From positions 1-50,325 of the IMG/VR virus record IMGVR_UViG_3300025508_000028: DNA of 50,325 nt; one strand, given 5' to 3'. Both the position numbers and the translations under genes were made by a program. Origin of the DNA: a virus. Below the pieces are notes generated by a model. It did no database searches. It saw only the letters and a list, made by a program, of their open reading frames with translations, and was not told the DNA's origin. Below are positions 24,188-32,568 of this stretch, piece after piece (position 1 is the stretch's first letter; the number at the start of each line of letters is the position of its first letter).

Positions 24188-25913
24188 ACCAACTGTCTCC
24201 TATATTAAATTCGCCCGTCAATGGACATCTTAAGTTATATTCTTTAGATGCTTGTTCTATACATCTAACTGCCAATGCACCCACCCCATTTGCATGAGAT
24301 TCAGGTACTTCTATCTGCCATTCGTCATGAATATTAGCAACTATTTTAGCAGGGATAGTCCCTAATTTTAACATATCCGCTAATATAATCAAAGCTTTTT
24401 TCATAACTATTGCACCTGCTCCTTGTAATAATGTATTCAAAGAAGCGTGTCTGTGTCTGATAAATATCTTACGTCCGTCCAAACCTTTTAAGTATCCTCT
24501 TGCAGACGCTCGTTCAACCCTGTCTCTAAGAGTTTTAAATGCAGGGTTATTATTGATAAAAGACTCTCTAAGTTGTTTACCATGCTTTCTACTTCCTTGC
24601 ACGATTGTACCAAGCTTCTCGTCTCCTGCCCCGTAAATGAGTGCATAGATGAATGTCTTAGCCTGATTTCTTGATTCAAGTCCTGCAGACTTTTGGTTTG
24701 TTGTGTGAATATCTCCGTTGATAATTTCATTTATATAATCCTCGTCAGCCATATAGTGTGCCAACAATCTTAATTCTAAACCACTAGCATCTATACCTAC
24801 TAGCTTGTTCCCTTTGTCTACTATCCAACAGGCTCTACATTCCTTACCATAAGGACTACTAACACTAGGAACTTGTGCCATGTTAGGATTTCTATGTGCC
24901 ATTCTACCTGTAATTGCACCCGTAGAAAGAACCGCACCATGTACTCTATCATCCTCTTCTACTGAATCTAACCATGAACTAATTTGTGCAATTCTTTTTT
25001 GATATAACAAGAAGTCTGCTATTAATTTAGCTTCTTTAATATGAGTTATATTTTTTAGTGTACCTTCATCTACAATAGGTTGACCTGTTGGTGTAAATTT
25101 ATTAGGCTTCCAACCAAAACTAATTAAGTATTCACCAATCTGTTTACGAGAACCTAAATTAAATTCTACTAATTCTTTACGCATAAAGGGTTTCATGTTA
25201 CCTGATGCCTGTATGTCTGCATACTCGTACTCTGTTAATCCTGATTTAGAAAGAGTTCCGTCTTGTTTTGTTTTAGGAGTTACCTCTTTGATGTCAACCC
25301 ATTTAGGTTTAAAAGTTCTATGTACCTCGTCTTGTACTTTTTTTATTTTACAATTTAATTCAGCTAATAAATTAGTAGCATATTGAATGTCAATTTTAAA
25401 TCCGTTTTGTTTTTGTTGTTCTAAAATATAAGTTACTCGATGCTCAAGTTCTATACTTTCTTTTGAAAAACCTGCTGATTCTTTTTTAAGATAATCAAAT
25501 AAAAGTTTATTAAGAACAACATCTTTTATACAATACTTTAAAGTATCTTTAGTATAAATATGAAAGTCCTCAGGAGGTAAATCTTTTGCTACACCTAACT
25601 TAGAACCCCAAACTTTTAATGAATGTCCTTTCTCTCGTACAGGATTTAAAAGTCTAGATAATACTAAAGTGTCTACAACTTTTTCTTTGTCCCATAAATC
25701 AATACCATGTAGTTTTTTAATTACAGGAATATCAAATCCTATAATGTTGTGACCTATAAGTTTATCAGCTTCTGCTAAGAAGTCTAAACCTTTTAAAATA
25801 TTATCATCTATAATATCAAAGGTATACTGTTTATTGTTTTCGTCTATTGCTACAATACAATGTATCTCTGTAGCATGTAAATCGTCTGTCTCTATATCAA
25901 ATACTAATTCCAC
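24174..25913 (-). CDS. DNA polymerase, family A (T7 gp5-like)
   Basis: 579 aa. The 3'-5' exonuclease motifs are FDIETD (residues 5-10), NIIGFDIP and YCIKDV. Polymerase motif A is GIDASGLELR (Asp375), motif B RNQAKTFIYALIYGAG and motif C IHDEW (Asp530). The residue equivalent to E. coli Pol I 762 is Tyr423, as in T7. It replicates the phage genome with the gp4-like primase-helicase encoded just upstream. It is shorter than T7 gp5 (704 aa), and I could not place a thioredoxin-binding loop. Confidence 0.96.
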   Translation of the reverse strand: MELVFDIETDDLHATEIHCIVAIDENNKQYTFDIIDDNILKGLDFLAEADKLIGHNIIGFDIPVIKKLHGIDLWDKEKVVDTLVLSRLLNPVREKGHSLKVWGSKLGVAKDLPPEDFHIYTKDTLKYCIKDVVLNKLLFDYLKKESAGFSKESIELEHRVTYILEQQKQNGFKIDIQYATNLLAELNCKIKKVQDEVHRTFKPKWVDIKEVTPKTKQDGTLSKSGLTEYEYADIQASGNMKPFMRKELVEFNLGSRKQIGEYLISFGWKPNKFTPTGQPIVDEGTLKNITHIKEAKLIADFLLYQKRIAQISSWLDSVEEDDRVHGAVLSTGAITGRMAHRNPNMAQVPSVSSPYGKECRACWIVDKGNKLVGIDASGLELRLLAHYMADEDYINEIINGDIHTTNQKSAGLESRNQAKTFIYALIYGAGDEKLGTIVQGSRKHGKQLRESFINNNPAFKTLRDRVERASARGYLKGLDGRKIFIRHRHASLNTLLQGAGAIVMKKALIILADMLKLGTIPAKIVANIHDEWQIEVPESHANGVGALAVRCIEQASKEYNLRCPLTGEFNIGDSWYETH

Positions 25914-25925
25914 ATAACTTCTCCA

Positions 25926-27590
25926 TTAGAATGGTATTGTATCATCTGAACTAAAACTATTCAAGATTTCTTCATCTTCATATTCAGACAGTCTACCTGT
26001 ATCTTTATTATAAACCAATGCAGTAGCTAACCCTACATCCCCTGTATAACGTGACTTAAGTACACGTAATCTTGTCGTTCTAGATTCTAATTCATCCTCT
26101 GATTGTTGATTCCTTTCTAAAGCTATAACACAGTCTGATAGTTGAGCGATAGCATTAGAGCCTCTTAGATGTGATAAGCTTACACTTACTCCATTTTCAT
26201 GCCCTTTATCACCCTGAACTCTACGAAGGTGAGAGACAAGTATAATACCTGCACCTGTCTCTTCAACTAAACTTCTAAGACGAGTCATAATATTATCTAT
26301 TGCTCTACGCTCATCACCTTCTGTCATAGAACTAACTAGCATATGAAGGTGGTCTACGACAACCCATTTACAATCACAACCAACAATAAGATAACGAAGT
26401 TTTGAAAAGATATCTTCAATGTCATTCGTACCAAAGTGAGCATGAATAAATACTTTGTCTTGTTCAAAAGTCTTATCAAACATTTTGATTAAGTCTTGCT
26501 CCCTATACTTATCTCTAATATCATCAATATAAAGTCTATCGTTCGCTTCAATAGATAAGATTCCGTCTACTGTACGTCTCCAATCTTCTTCTAAAGCTAT
26601 GACTCCTACATTATCTTCTGTCTGATGTATAAGCCAATGCTCTAGTTCTCTAGTGACAGAAGACTTACCAAGACCTGTACCTCCTGTAAGCGTAAGTAGT
26701 TCACCTTGTCGTAAGCCAATAAGTTTTTTGTTAAGACCATGCCAAGGGTAAGGTACACTACTTTTCTTTTCTCGTTCTAAGAAATCTTTTTGTTTCTCTG
26801 ATACTCTAATGATACCACTAGGTGTATAGACCTTTGCATCCCACCAAGCCTGAGTAAATTCTTTATGCAAATTCTTACGAAGCATATCATTGGCATCTTT
26901 ATAACCATTAGGTATTGACACTATCTTAGCCTTACGAGGCTTGATAATACTTGCTACTTTTTGTGCGGCTTCTATGCCTTGCTTGTCATTGTCAAAACAA
27001 ATAACTACATTGTCAAAACTTTCTACATATTCTATGTTTTCTTTTATATCTCTGACTGCACTTTGAGCCCCATTCTTTATTGATACTACTGCCCACTTGC
27101 TACCTAGTAATTCATAGCCTGCCATAGCATCACATTCTCCTTCAACTATAGTTAGGTATTTACCACCTTCTTTAAAGAGTTGTTGACCAAACAAACCTGT
27201 ACCTGCAGTTGTACCTTCAAACTTAAAGTTTTTATCTTTAACAAATCTAATCTTTGTACCTGTTTGTTCGTTGTTTATATGATAAGGATATCTATGTTGG
27301 GCTAGTACACCTTGAGAGTCATATACAACCTTGACTCCATACTTTGTCGCAGTCTCTTTAGATATACTTCTATCTGTAAGAGGTGCATATGTCCCACTAT
27401 GGACTGTTTCTGTTGGTGGAGTTGGTGGTTTATAATTATTATTCATAGGTACAATATTTGGTTTAGGGGTAAACTTACCACAACTAAAACATTTAGTTGA
27501 CCTGTCCTCATTGATACATAAAGCATCACTACTATTACAGTCAGGACAAGGTTGATGAGTTTTATAAAAAGGACTTCTGTGATTATTCAT
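25926..27590 (-). CDS. Primase-helicase (T7 gp4-like)
   Basis: 554 aa from ATG 27590. An in-frame ATG at 27617 lies inside a terminator hairpin, so the later start, with GGA six bases upstream, is preferred. Order: zinc-binding primase part (CPDC then CFSC), TOPRIM part (IVEGECDAMAG, ICFDNDKQG), then a RecA-like helicase with Walker A GGTGLGKSS, Walker B VVVDH and an arginine-rich C-terminus. It unwinds DNA and primes lagging-strand synthesis. The C-terminus ends in acidic residues then TIPF. Confidence 0.94.
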   Translation of the reverse strand: MNNHRSPFYKTHQPCPDCNSSDALCINEDRSTKCFSCGKFTPKPNIVPMNNNYKPPTPPTETVHSGTYAPLTDRSISKETATKYGVKVVYDSQGVLAQHRYPYHINNEQTGTKIRFVKDKNFKFEGTTAGTGLFGQQLFKEGGKYLTIVEGECDAMAGYELLGSKWAVVSIKNGAQSAVRDIKENIEYVESFDNVVICFDNDKQGIEAAQKVASIIKPRKAKIVSIPNGYKDANDMLRKNLHKEFTQAWWDAKVYTPSGIIRVSEKQKDFLEREKKSSVPYPWHGLNKKLIGLRQGELLTLTGGTGLGKSSVTRELEHWLIHQTEDNVGVIALEEDWRRTVDGILSIEANDRLYIDDIRDKYREQDLIKMFDKTFEQDKVFIHAHFGTNDIEDIFSKLRYLIVGCDCKWVVVDHLHMLVSSMTEGDERRAIDNIMTRLRSLVEETGAGIILVSHLRRVQGDKGHENGVSVSLSHLRGSNAIAQLSDCVIALERNQQSEDELESRTTRLRVLKSRYTGDVGLATALVYNKDTGRLSEYEDEEILNSFSSDDTIPF

Positions 27591-27601
27591 ATTTGTTCCA
27601 T

Positions 27602-27638
27602 AAAAAAGGCTAGACATTATACACAGTAATGCCTAGCC
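27602..27638 (-). terminator. Rho-independent terminator/attenuator ahead of primase-helicase
   Basis: On the minus strand an 11-bp stem, GGCTAGGCATT with AATGTCTAGCC (one G-U pair), 9-nt loop, is followed by TTTTTT (27607-27602). It lies between the 89-aa gene (stop 27654) and the primase-helicase start, inside an otherwise continuous operon. It would set the ratio of SSB to replication enzymes. Confidence 0.75.
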
Positions 27639-27653
27639 AACTTTTAAATAAAC

Positions 27654-27923
27654 TTAACTTTTTTCTGTGCTATCGTCAAGTTCAGTTTCTGCGGGAGCAC
27701 CTTCATCATTGTAGATTGCTACGATTCTATTCGAAAAGAAATTAATACCTGCTTGTAACTCTTCCAAGTCAAGTGTGACATTAGCTTTCTTTTGATTGAG
27801 TCGTTGAAGTCTTCCAAAGATTTGCTGACCTTCCTCAGGCAAATCCTCTACAAAAACTTGTACATCATCAATAGTAATAAAAGGTTTATTAGGTTCTTCT
27901 AACATGATATCTTCATCAGTCAT
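27654..27923 (-). CDS. Small acidic helical protein between SSB and helicase
   Basis: 89 aa, acidic, with a heptad-like helix FGRLQRLNQKKANVTLDLEE and an acidic C-terminal tail. It shares one base with the SSB stop. The fixed place in a replication operon suggests an accessory role, but the family is not recognised. Confidence 0.72.
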   Translation of the reverse strand: MTDEDIMLEEPNKPFITIDDVQVFVEDLPEEGQQIFGRLQRLNQKKANVTLDLEELQAGINFFSNRIVAIYNDEGAPAETELDDSTEKS

Positions 27924-28372
27924 TAAAACTCCTCCCCGTCACCAAATGGATTCAATTCGTCTCCGTCTTGTGACTTTACAGGTACTAAGTCTAGCACTTG
28001 CATGGCTTGAAAGTCTAAGCTAACACCTGATTTGCCTGCATAATCCCAAGCAAACTCATTGTATTGTACCTTGACTGCAGAGCCATTACCTACTGTAGTA
28101 TCCATTGGCTCTTTATTTAGATTGTAGAGCTTTGGAGCAGGTCTTCTGCCATTCTTAGCATTTACTTTTCTTTTGATAGTCACGGCTTTACCTATGTATT
28201 GAGGTTCACCGCTCTCATCTTTCAATGAAAAGTCTTTAACTTTAACTCCTCGTGAGATAAAGTCTTGAGCGTCTTCATCACTAATTACTAGGTCTACTGT
28301 GTAGACTGGTTCAAAAGTTTCGTTAGGTGCTAGGACGCTCGCCCAGTACGCTATTCCTGTTGCTACTGCCAT
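27923..28372 (-). CDS. Single-stranded DNA-binding protein (T7 gp2.5-like)
   Basis: 149 aa. An OB-fold-like beta-rich core with GIAYWASVLAPNE, VKDFSLKDESGEPQYIGKAV and VKVQYNEFAWDYAGKSGVSL ends in an acidic tail with a terminal aromatic (NPFGDGEEF), the gp2.5 hallmark by which it contacts polymerase and helicase. An AAGGAG ribosome site precedes the ATG. It has its own consensus promoter (28415-28444). Confidence 0.85.
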   Translation of the reverse strand: MAVATGIAYWASVLAPNETFEPVYTVDLVISDEDAQDFISRGVKVKDFSLKDESGEPQYIGKAVTIKRKVNAKNGRRPAPKLYNLNKEPMDTTVGNGSAVKVQYNEFAWDYAGKSGVSLDFQAMQVLDLVPVKSQDGDELNPFGDGEEF

Positions 28373-28414
28373 ATGTTTTACTCCTTATATATTAGTAGTT
28401 ATTAATGTGGAGTT

Positions 28415-28444
28415 ATTATACTCCGATTTTCTAGAAAGTGTCAA
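28415..28444 (-). promoter_or_regulatory. Consensus promoter of SSB/replication genes
   Basis: Minus strand TTGACA (28444-28439), 18 nt, TATAAT (28420-28415). The -35 box overlaps the last codons of the preceding gene. The -10 box sits in a small inverted repeat, GGAGT with ACTCC (28424-28409), a possible operator. Confidence 0.8.
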
Positions 28445-28631
28445 GCACTTTTTCTAAAAACTTTATGATTCCTGATTGTTCTGTTTGAGATACACGCACA
28501 CTAAATGTTTTAGTGTCCTCGTCATACCCATTCATATAAGCATCACCATTTTTATACATGGTTTCACCATTGTCTAAACAAAAGTTATCCCATTGATTAA
28601 ATTGTGTCTGTGTTAAAATAAATTGTTGCAT
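28431..28631 (-). CDS. Small early protein
   Basis: 66 aa, starting MQQFILTQTQFNQWDNFCLD. Predicted mixed alpha/beta, soluble. It begins directly at the end of the membrane coiled-coil gene, without a gap, and its end carries the -35 box of the SSB promoter. No family recognised. Confidence 0.65.
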   Translation of the reverse strand: MQQFILTQTQFNQWDNFCLDNGETMYKNGDAYMNGYDEDTKTFSVRVSQTEQSGIIKFLEKVLDTF

Positions 28632-29285
28632 TTAATTTCCTAGTATTTTTATTGGTACGTAGCAATCCTTAACATTTCCTCTTAAAGTAAATGAATCTAA
28701 ATATTTTTCCATACCTCGTTTAAGTTTGTTGGGGATTGCAGGTTTATAGTTTACATTTACTATAGAATTATCTTGCACATCATACGAAACTCTAAATGAA
28801 TAGTCTCTTCGTAAAGAGATATCCTCTATATAAGATAACAATTTGTTGTGCGGGGTGGGGCAAGAAGCAGTAGTTGTTATCTTAACGACAGGCACTTCGA
28901 CAGGTAATTCTACTACCTCTTGCTCCTTAGTTTCCAATACTATTTCCTCAGTCGGAACTTTATCTTCAACTAATTCTTCTTCAACTCTTTGTGGTTGAGT
29001 GTCAAAAAACATTTGATAAAATGTTTCGGCAGAGTCTTGAGTCTCCTTTAATTGTCGTTGAACTTCTTCTAACTCCACCGAATTATCTTCTATTTTCTGT
29101 TCTAAATATTCAAAGTCTGTCATATTGCTTTGGACATATTGTGATATTTTTAATAAATCATTATTTAATTTATTAATTTTTTGAAATTGTTCGTCTTGAT
29201 ATGTCAACTCTTCTACTAATGTTGTAATAAAAAATCCAAAAAACAATACATAAGCTCCGATATAAATATAATCTTTACGTTTCAT
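28632..29285 (-). CDS. Membrane coiled-coil protein with TonB-C-like end
   Basis: 217 aa. A membrane helix (about residues 8-26, IYIGAYVLFFGFFITTLV), a coiled coil (35-95), a Glu/Val/Pro-rich linker, and a C-terminal domain (about 145-217) with SYIEDISLRRDYSFRVSYDV and NVNYKPAIPNKLKRGMEKYL. Anchor, rigid spacer and a small alpha/beta end resemble TonB-type periplasm-spanning proteins; the C-terminal assignment is tentative. It could be a spanin-like or host-envelope-modifying early protein. AAAGGAG ribosome site. Confidence 0.72.
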   Translation of the reverse strand: MKRKDYIYIGAYVLFFGFFITTLVEELTYQDEQFQKINKLNNDLLKISQYVQSNMTDFEYLEQKIEDNSVELEEVQRQLKETQDSAETFYQMFFDTQPQRVEEELVEDKVPTEEIVLETKEQEVVELPVEVPVVKITTTASCPTPHNKLLSYIEDISLRRDYSFRVSYDVQDNSIVNVNYKPAIPNKLKRGMEKYLDSFTLRGNVKDCYVPIKILGN

Positions 29286-29454
29286 ACTTTCTCCTTTTAA
29301 TTCTTTTAAGTTTTCCTCGCCAGTTTAGTTTCCAAACTTCCATTGTATCATCTCCATAGTAAACTGTCAACACTCCATTGTCTGCATAAAGTGCAGTTAC
29401 TCTATCTTTTGATTGTTGCTCTTCAAATATTTTATGGATGTCATACTCTGTCAT
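29275..29454 (-). CDS. 59-aa early protein
   Basis: Starts at 29454 in an ATGA overlap with the upstream gene and overlaps the following gene by 11 bases. Beta-rich centre (TALYADNGVLTVYYGDD) and very basic C-terminus (WRGKLKRIKRRKYE), so a nucleic acid-binding role is possible. The region would otherwise be a 165-base gap in a gap-free operon. Confidence 0.65.
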   Translation of the reverse strand: MTEYDIHKIFEEQQSKDRVTALYADNGVLTVYYGDDTMEVWKLNWRGKLKRIKRRKYET

Positions 29455-29795
29455 GCTATAGGTTTAAGTGTGTACATAATAGGTTCAGCACTATCTAATA
29501 GCTGATGTAATTCTTCGGCTACTTCTTTATCAGTAGGATAACCAACAACTTCTAACTCTACAAAAACTTTATAGTTTAAAGGTGTGCCTTGCCACTCTGT
29601 TACTCTGTCAAAACTAAACTTTCTAAACCTATTTTTGTCGTGCGATTCTGTGCCTTCAAATCCGTAGAAGTCACCATAAAAACCTGTTGGGTTAATTGTC
29701 CTAATGCCTTCATGACTTCCATATTTAAACTGTACTACGTTTTGGTTTCGTATAGCTTCAATAATTTCTAGTGTTACATTTGATACGTCAATCAT
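29451..29795 (-). CDS. WYL-domain-like protein
   Basis: 114 aa from ATG 29795, which follows a GAGGA ribosome site; an upstream ATG at 29825 gives a 10-residue longer form. The part IIEAIRNQNVVQFKYGSHEG with RTINPTGFYGDFYGFEG and FRKFSFDRVTEW matches the WYL domain pattern (Ile-x2-Ala-Ile, aromatic-x-Tyr, Arg-x-(Ile/Val)-x-Pro, Phe-x3-Phe-Asp-Arg-(Ile/Val)). WYL domains sense ligands or nucleic acid, usually behind a helix-turn-helix, which is absent here. It could modulate host transcription or defence regulators that use WYL proteins. Confidence 0.65.
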   Translation of the reverse strand: MIDVSNVTLEIIEAIRNQNVVQFKYGSHEGIRTINPTGFYGDFYGFEGTESHDKNRFRKFSFDRVTEWQGTPLNYKVFVELEVVGYPTDKEVAEELHQLLDSAEPIMYTLKPIA

Positions 29796-29913
29796 CTTTA
29801 GTTTCCTCATCATCCAACCCAACAAAAATAAGTTTTTTATCCATCCAATCTTTATTGATTCCGTCTTTAACTAATCTATCTTTAAATAATTTTTCTAGTT
29901 CTTTAGTTTTCAT
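29788..29913 (-). CDS. 41-aa early protein
   Basis: Starts in an ATGA overlap at 29913 and ends eight bases into the WYL-like gene. The product (MKTKELEKLFKDRLVKDGIN onward, ending DEETKDD) has a basic first half and acidic second half. The gene's end carries the GAGGA ribosome site of the next gene. No family recognised. Confidence 0.62.
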   Translation of the reverse strand: MKTKELEKLFKDRLVKDGINKDWMDKKLIFVGLDDEETKDD

Positions 29914-30059
29914 TTTCCTTGCCCTCTATAAGCTTTGTAGGTTTGTCGTTTTCTTTTAGGCATAGTAGAGTAACTTACATTCCCTCTTCCTATGTGTGTC
30001 TTCTTACCTCTTGAACCTGTTAAAGATTCATGAGATACTTGTCCTTTACTTGTTCTCAT
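29910..30059 (-). CDS. 49-aa basic early protein
   Basis: ATG 30059 overlaps the preceding stop (ATGA); an ATG at 30065 adds two residues. The product is strongly basic and Gly/Ser/Tyr-rich (GSRGKKTHIGRGNVSYST, PKRKRQTYKAYRGQ), so RNA or DNA binding is likely. No fold recognised. Confidence 0.62.
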   Translation of the reverse strand: MRTSKGQVSHESLTGSRGKKTHIGRGNVSYSTMPKRKRQTYKAYRGQGK

Positions 30060-30391
30060 TGCCATGTGTCAAATCCTGTTGGGTGAAAGTCTATTGCTTC
30101 TTCTACTTCTTTTACAGTTATGGTAGGAGATATATTATTTCCTTCACTATCTACTCCTAAGATTAAACCATTTCCTCCTAGAGTTTGACTATAGTTATCA
30201 CCATGATAAGTAAAGAATAGTTGGTCTTCAACAAACAATCCTTCATCATCTACATAGATGCCATTCACTCCGTCTAATCTAAGCACATCAAAGGTAGAAC
30301 ATTCAACAAAATTATAAATTTCTTTACGAGTATCATCATGCTCTACCTCTCTGACTTCTTCATTCTTTACATCAATTAATATTGCTTTCAT
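30056..30391 (-). CDS. DUF3846-like early protein
   Basis: 111 aa, beta-rich and acidic. MKAILIDVKNEEVREVEHDD followed by YVDDEGLF and LGGNGLILGVDSEGN resembles DUF3846, a phage- and plasmid-borne family of unknown function with a conserved asparagine/aspartate-Glu-Gly-Leu motif. It leads into three ATGA-linked small genes. Confidence 0.7.
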   Translation of the reverse strand: MKAILIDVKNEEVREVEHDDTRKEIYNFVECSTFDVLRLDGVNGIYVDDEGLFVEDQLFFTYHGDNYSQTLGGNGLILGVDSEGNNISPTITVKEVEEAIDFHPTGFDTWQ

Positions 30392-30399
30392 ATTTTTCC

Positions 30400-30669
30400 T
30401 TATGTTATTGTTAATAATCTTTCTTTCTCAGCTAATGCCATAAACTCTAAGTCTTTTGACGAGTATGCAGATGTGCAATGTTCTTGTAAAAATCTAAAGG
30501 CTTCACTAAGTATTTGCTCTGCATAGTTGAAATTTGCATCATACACAGGGTATGCTTTTACAACGTGGTCAACCACATCTTGAAATAAATCAGGTCTACC
30601 TTTTAAATACCAAAAGTCTCCTAAATACTCTGTTACTTCTTCTTTCCAAATTAATTCTTCTTCGGTCAT
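30400..30669 (-). CDS. Small early protein, helical
   Basis: 89 aa, acidic, with several aromatic residues in the first half (YLGDFWYLKGRPDLFQD) and a helical second half. ATGA overlap with the gene upstream. Family not recognised. Confidence 0.65.
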   Translation of the reverse strand: MTEEELIWKEEVTEYLGDFWYLKGRPDLFQDVVDHVVKAYPVYDANFNYAEQILSEAFRFLQEHCTSAYSSKDLEFMALAEKERLLTIT

Positions 30670-30941
30670 TTCTGTAATTCCTCTATCATTTGTTTTAAAT
30701 CATCTATATCATTTCTCAATGACTCAATATCAGTTTCAACATAAGCACGTAGAGTATTACATTCATCAGTAATATGTTCCATAGCATACCTGTGATTATC
30801 ATCTTCGATTTGTTTATTATCCATGATATCATTATGAATATCAAGTATTGTTTCTGAATACTCAACCACTTCTTCGATATATCTTTTGTTACTATTTAGA
30901 AAATTATTTTCCATTGCAGTTTTTTCCCATGCACTACTCAT
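30666..30941 (-). CDS. Small acidic coiled-coil protein
   Basis: 91 aa, acidic, with a C-terminal coiled coil (TDIESLRNDIDDLKQMIEEL). It overlaps both neighbours by four bases. A DNA-mimic or binding-partner role is possible from its acidity, but there is no direct evidence. Confidence 0.65.
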   Translation of the reverse strand: MSSAWEKTAMENNFLNSNKRYIEEVVEYSETILDIHNDIMDNKQIEDDNHRYAMEHITDECNTLRAYVETDIESLRNDIDDLKQMIEELQK

Positions 30942-31231
30942 GCTATTACCCTCTCTTTTTTCTTGTGTCCTATTGTATCATACTCAGGATATAAATGTGA
31001 ATACTTCCATGTCCAATCAATTTTAATAGCATCTAATAAAGATACCACGAATAATTGTGCTTCTAAATCATCTTCAAATAATTCACAGTTATCACATCTT
31101 GATATACCCATACCTCCGTCAGACTGATTAGTTTCAAAATATCCTAAACCACCACAACTTTCACAGTCAGACCACTTCCTATTATATTCATTAGGTCTTT
31201 TAAAATTCTTACCAAATCTTTTGTATTTCAT
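30938..31231 (-). CDS. Small zinc-ribbon-like protein
   Basis: 97 aa. CESCGGLGYF and RCDNCELF give two CxxC pairs, the first in a CxxCxGxG context like the DnaJ zinc module, so one zinc is probably bound. The N-terminus is basic. ATGA overlaps on both sides. Possibly a nucleic acid- or protein-binding early factor. Confidence 0.7.
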   Translation of the reverse strand: MKYKRFGKNFKRPNEYNRKWSDCESCGGLGYFETNQSDGGMGISRCDNCELFEDDLEAQLFVVSLLDAIKIDWTWKYSHLYPEYDTIGHKKKERVIA

Positions 31232-31962
31232 GCCACCAATCTCACTTCTATTTTCTCGTTATCAATTACAAAACCTGAATTATCATTCTTAGCTTTGCCC
31301 TTTGCTTTTAGTCCAACAACTACATTGTCTTTATCTAAAAATCTCATGTCGTGTTCATCACCATTGATAACCTCTAAACCTTTGAAGGTTTTAGGTATAT
31401 CTTTTCTGAACACTACTGCTTTATTTTCCAATACAATATCAAAGAGTTTAGAATACTTTTTATTAGCTTCTGAGTAACTCCATGTCAAGTGATAGTTATC
31501 AATACCATTTATCTTTCTTGTAGGTATCTTAGTGTAGTCATAAAACTGTATTTCAGGAAACATATCAAACACAGTTTTACCATTTACTTCTTGATACTCC
31601 CATTGAATATCTGATGTACCATTCAATCTAAGACTAGGTTGCTTACCTAACTTGTCGCATTCTTTTGCAAACTTAGTAATGTCTGAGACTAACTGCCCCA
31701 TAAAATTATCATACTCGTTGAAGTAAAGCAAGCTTTTTCTTATCCTAGCATTTTGAATGCTAGAATATACACCACCTAGTCCCGCAGTATTTAAACAAGG
31801 CTCTTCACACATAGCTATTTTAGCATAAGGACAAGTAGTCTTTACTCCGTCAGCTAAATCTGAGGGAGCAAGATACATAATCCTACTAAAGTATTTGTCT
31901 TGTATTTTATTGCTCTTGTCAATCTTAGGACTAGAACTTGATAGTAGTTTATATGTAGGCAT
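31228..31962 (-). CDS. Gp88-like family protein
   Basis: 244 aa. Signatures: YLAPSDLADGVKTTCPYAKI, CEEPCLNTAGLGG, RLNGTSDIQWE, FPEIQFYDYTKI, NYHLTWSYSE, DMRFLDKDNVVVGLKAKGKA. These match the phage family named after gene product 88, whose biochemical function is unsettled. Three Cys near the N-terminus (CPYA, CEEPC) could hold a metal or Fe-S cluster. It is the largest gene in the early cluster. Confidence 0.8.
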   Translation of the reverse strand: MPTYKLLSSSSPKIDKSNKIQDKYFSRIMYLAPSDLADGVKTTCPYAKIAMCEEPCLNTAGLGGVYSSIQNARIRKSLLYFNEYDNFMGQLVSDITKFAKECDKLGKQPSLRLNGTSDIQWEYQEVNGKTVFDMFPEIQFYDYTKIPTRKINGIDNYHLTWSYSEANKKYSKLFDIVLENKAVVFRKDIPKTFKGLEVINGDEHDMRFLDKDNVVVGLKAKGKAKNDNSGFVIDNEKIEVRLVA

Positions 31963-31973
31963 AGTTTCTCCAG

Positions 31974-32375
31974 TTAGAAAGACTCCTTAGTTATTTCATT
32001 TATAATTTGAGGAAGTCTATCTGTTGAATCTTTTGAAAGTAAAGCTATTGCAAGTTTATCAGATATTTCTTGATTTAGTGTATAGCCATTATCAACAAAA
32101 TCTAAATCATTTTTATAACCTAAAACTAAATTTACTTGATTGTTATGATTAAAAGAATTAATATGAGTTTTAAGTTCTTTCTGTAATTTTCTATGTTTGT
32201 TATAGATTTTTTGTTCTTGTTCTTGTAATTTTTCAATAGCTTCAATTTGTTTTTGAAAAGATAAATAATCTCTTTTATTAACTAACTGTCTAGCTTTTAT
32301 TTTTCTATTGATATTAATTTTTTTAGTTATTGTATTAACAATAGCATCTTGTTCAAATTTTCTTAATTGTTTCAT
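31974..32375 (-). CDS. Coiled-coil early protein
   Basis: 133 aa, basic, Lys/Gln/Asn-rich, with a coiled coil around residues 37-72 (FQKQIEAIEKLQEQEQKIYN). No Cys or membrane segment. Family not recognised. Confidence 0.65.
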   Translation of the reverse strand: MKQLRKFEQDAIVNTITKKININRKIKARQLVNKRDYLSFQKQIEAIEKLQEQEQKIYNKHRKLQKELKTHINSFNHNNQVNLVLGYKNDLDFVDNGYTLNQEISDKLAIALLSKDSTDRLPQIINEITKESF

Positions 32376-32379
32376 AATT

Positions 32380-32568
32380 TTACCTTATTGTTTGTATTTT
32401 ATATTTAGTATATTCATAGTTCTGTCTATGAGGTGTAACAGAAACTAACTTGAAACCTTTTTTATGAATTTCAAATATATCTTCTCTATGAGAATAATTT
32501 TCTAAGTATCTGTATTTGTTATCTTTTAGATATCGTTTAGCACTTTCTAGTGTATTGAATATTTTCAT
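32380..32568 (-). CDS. 62-aa basic early protein
   Basis: 62 aa, Lys/Tyr-rich (SAKRYLKDNKYRYLENYSHR). First gene behind the promoter at 32597-32626, which leaves a leader of about 20 nt with a GGA ribosome site. Its basic, aromatic composition would fit nucleic acid binding. Family not recognised. Confidence 0.62.
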   Translation of the reverse strand: MKIFNTLESAKRYLKDNKYRYLENYSHREDIFEIHKKGFKLVSVTPHRQNYEYTKYKIQTIR

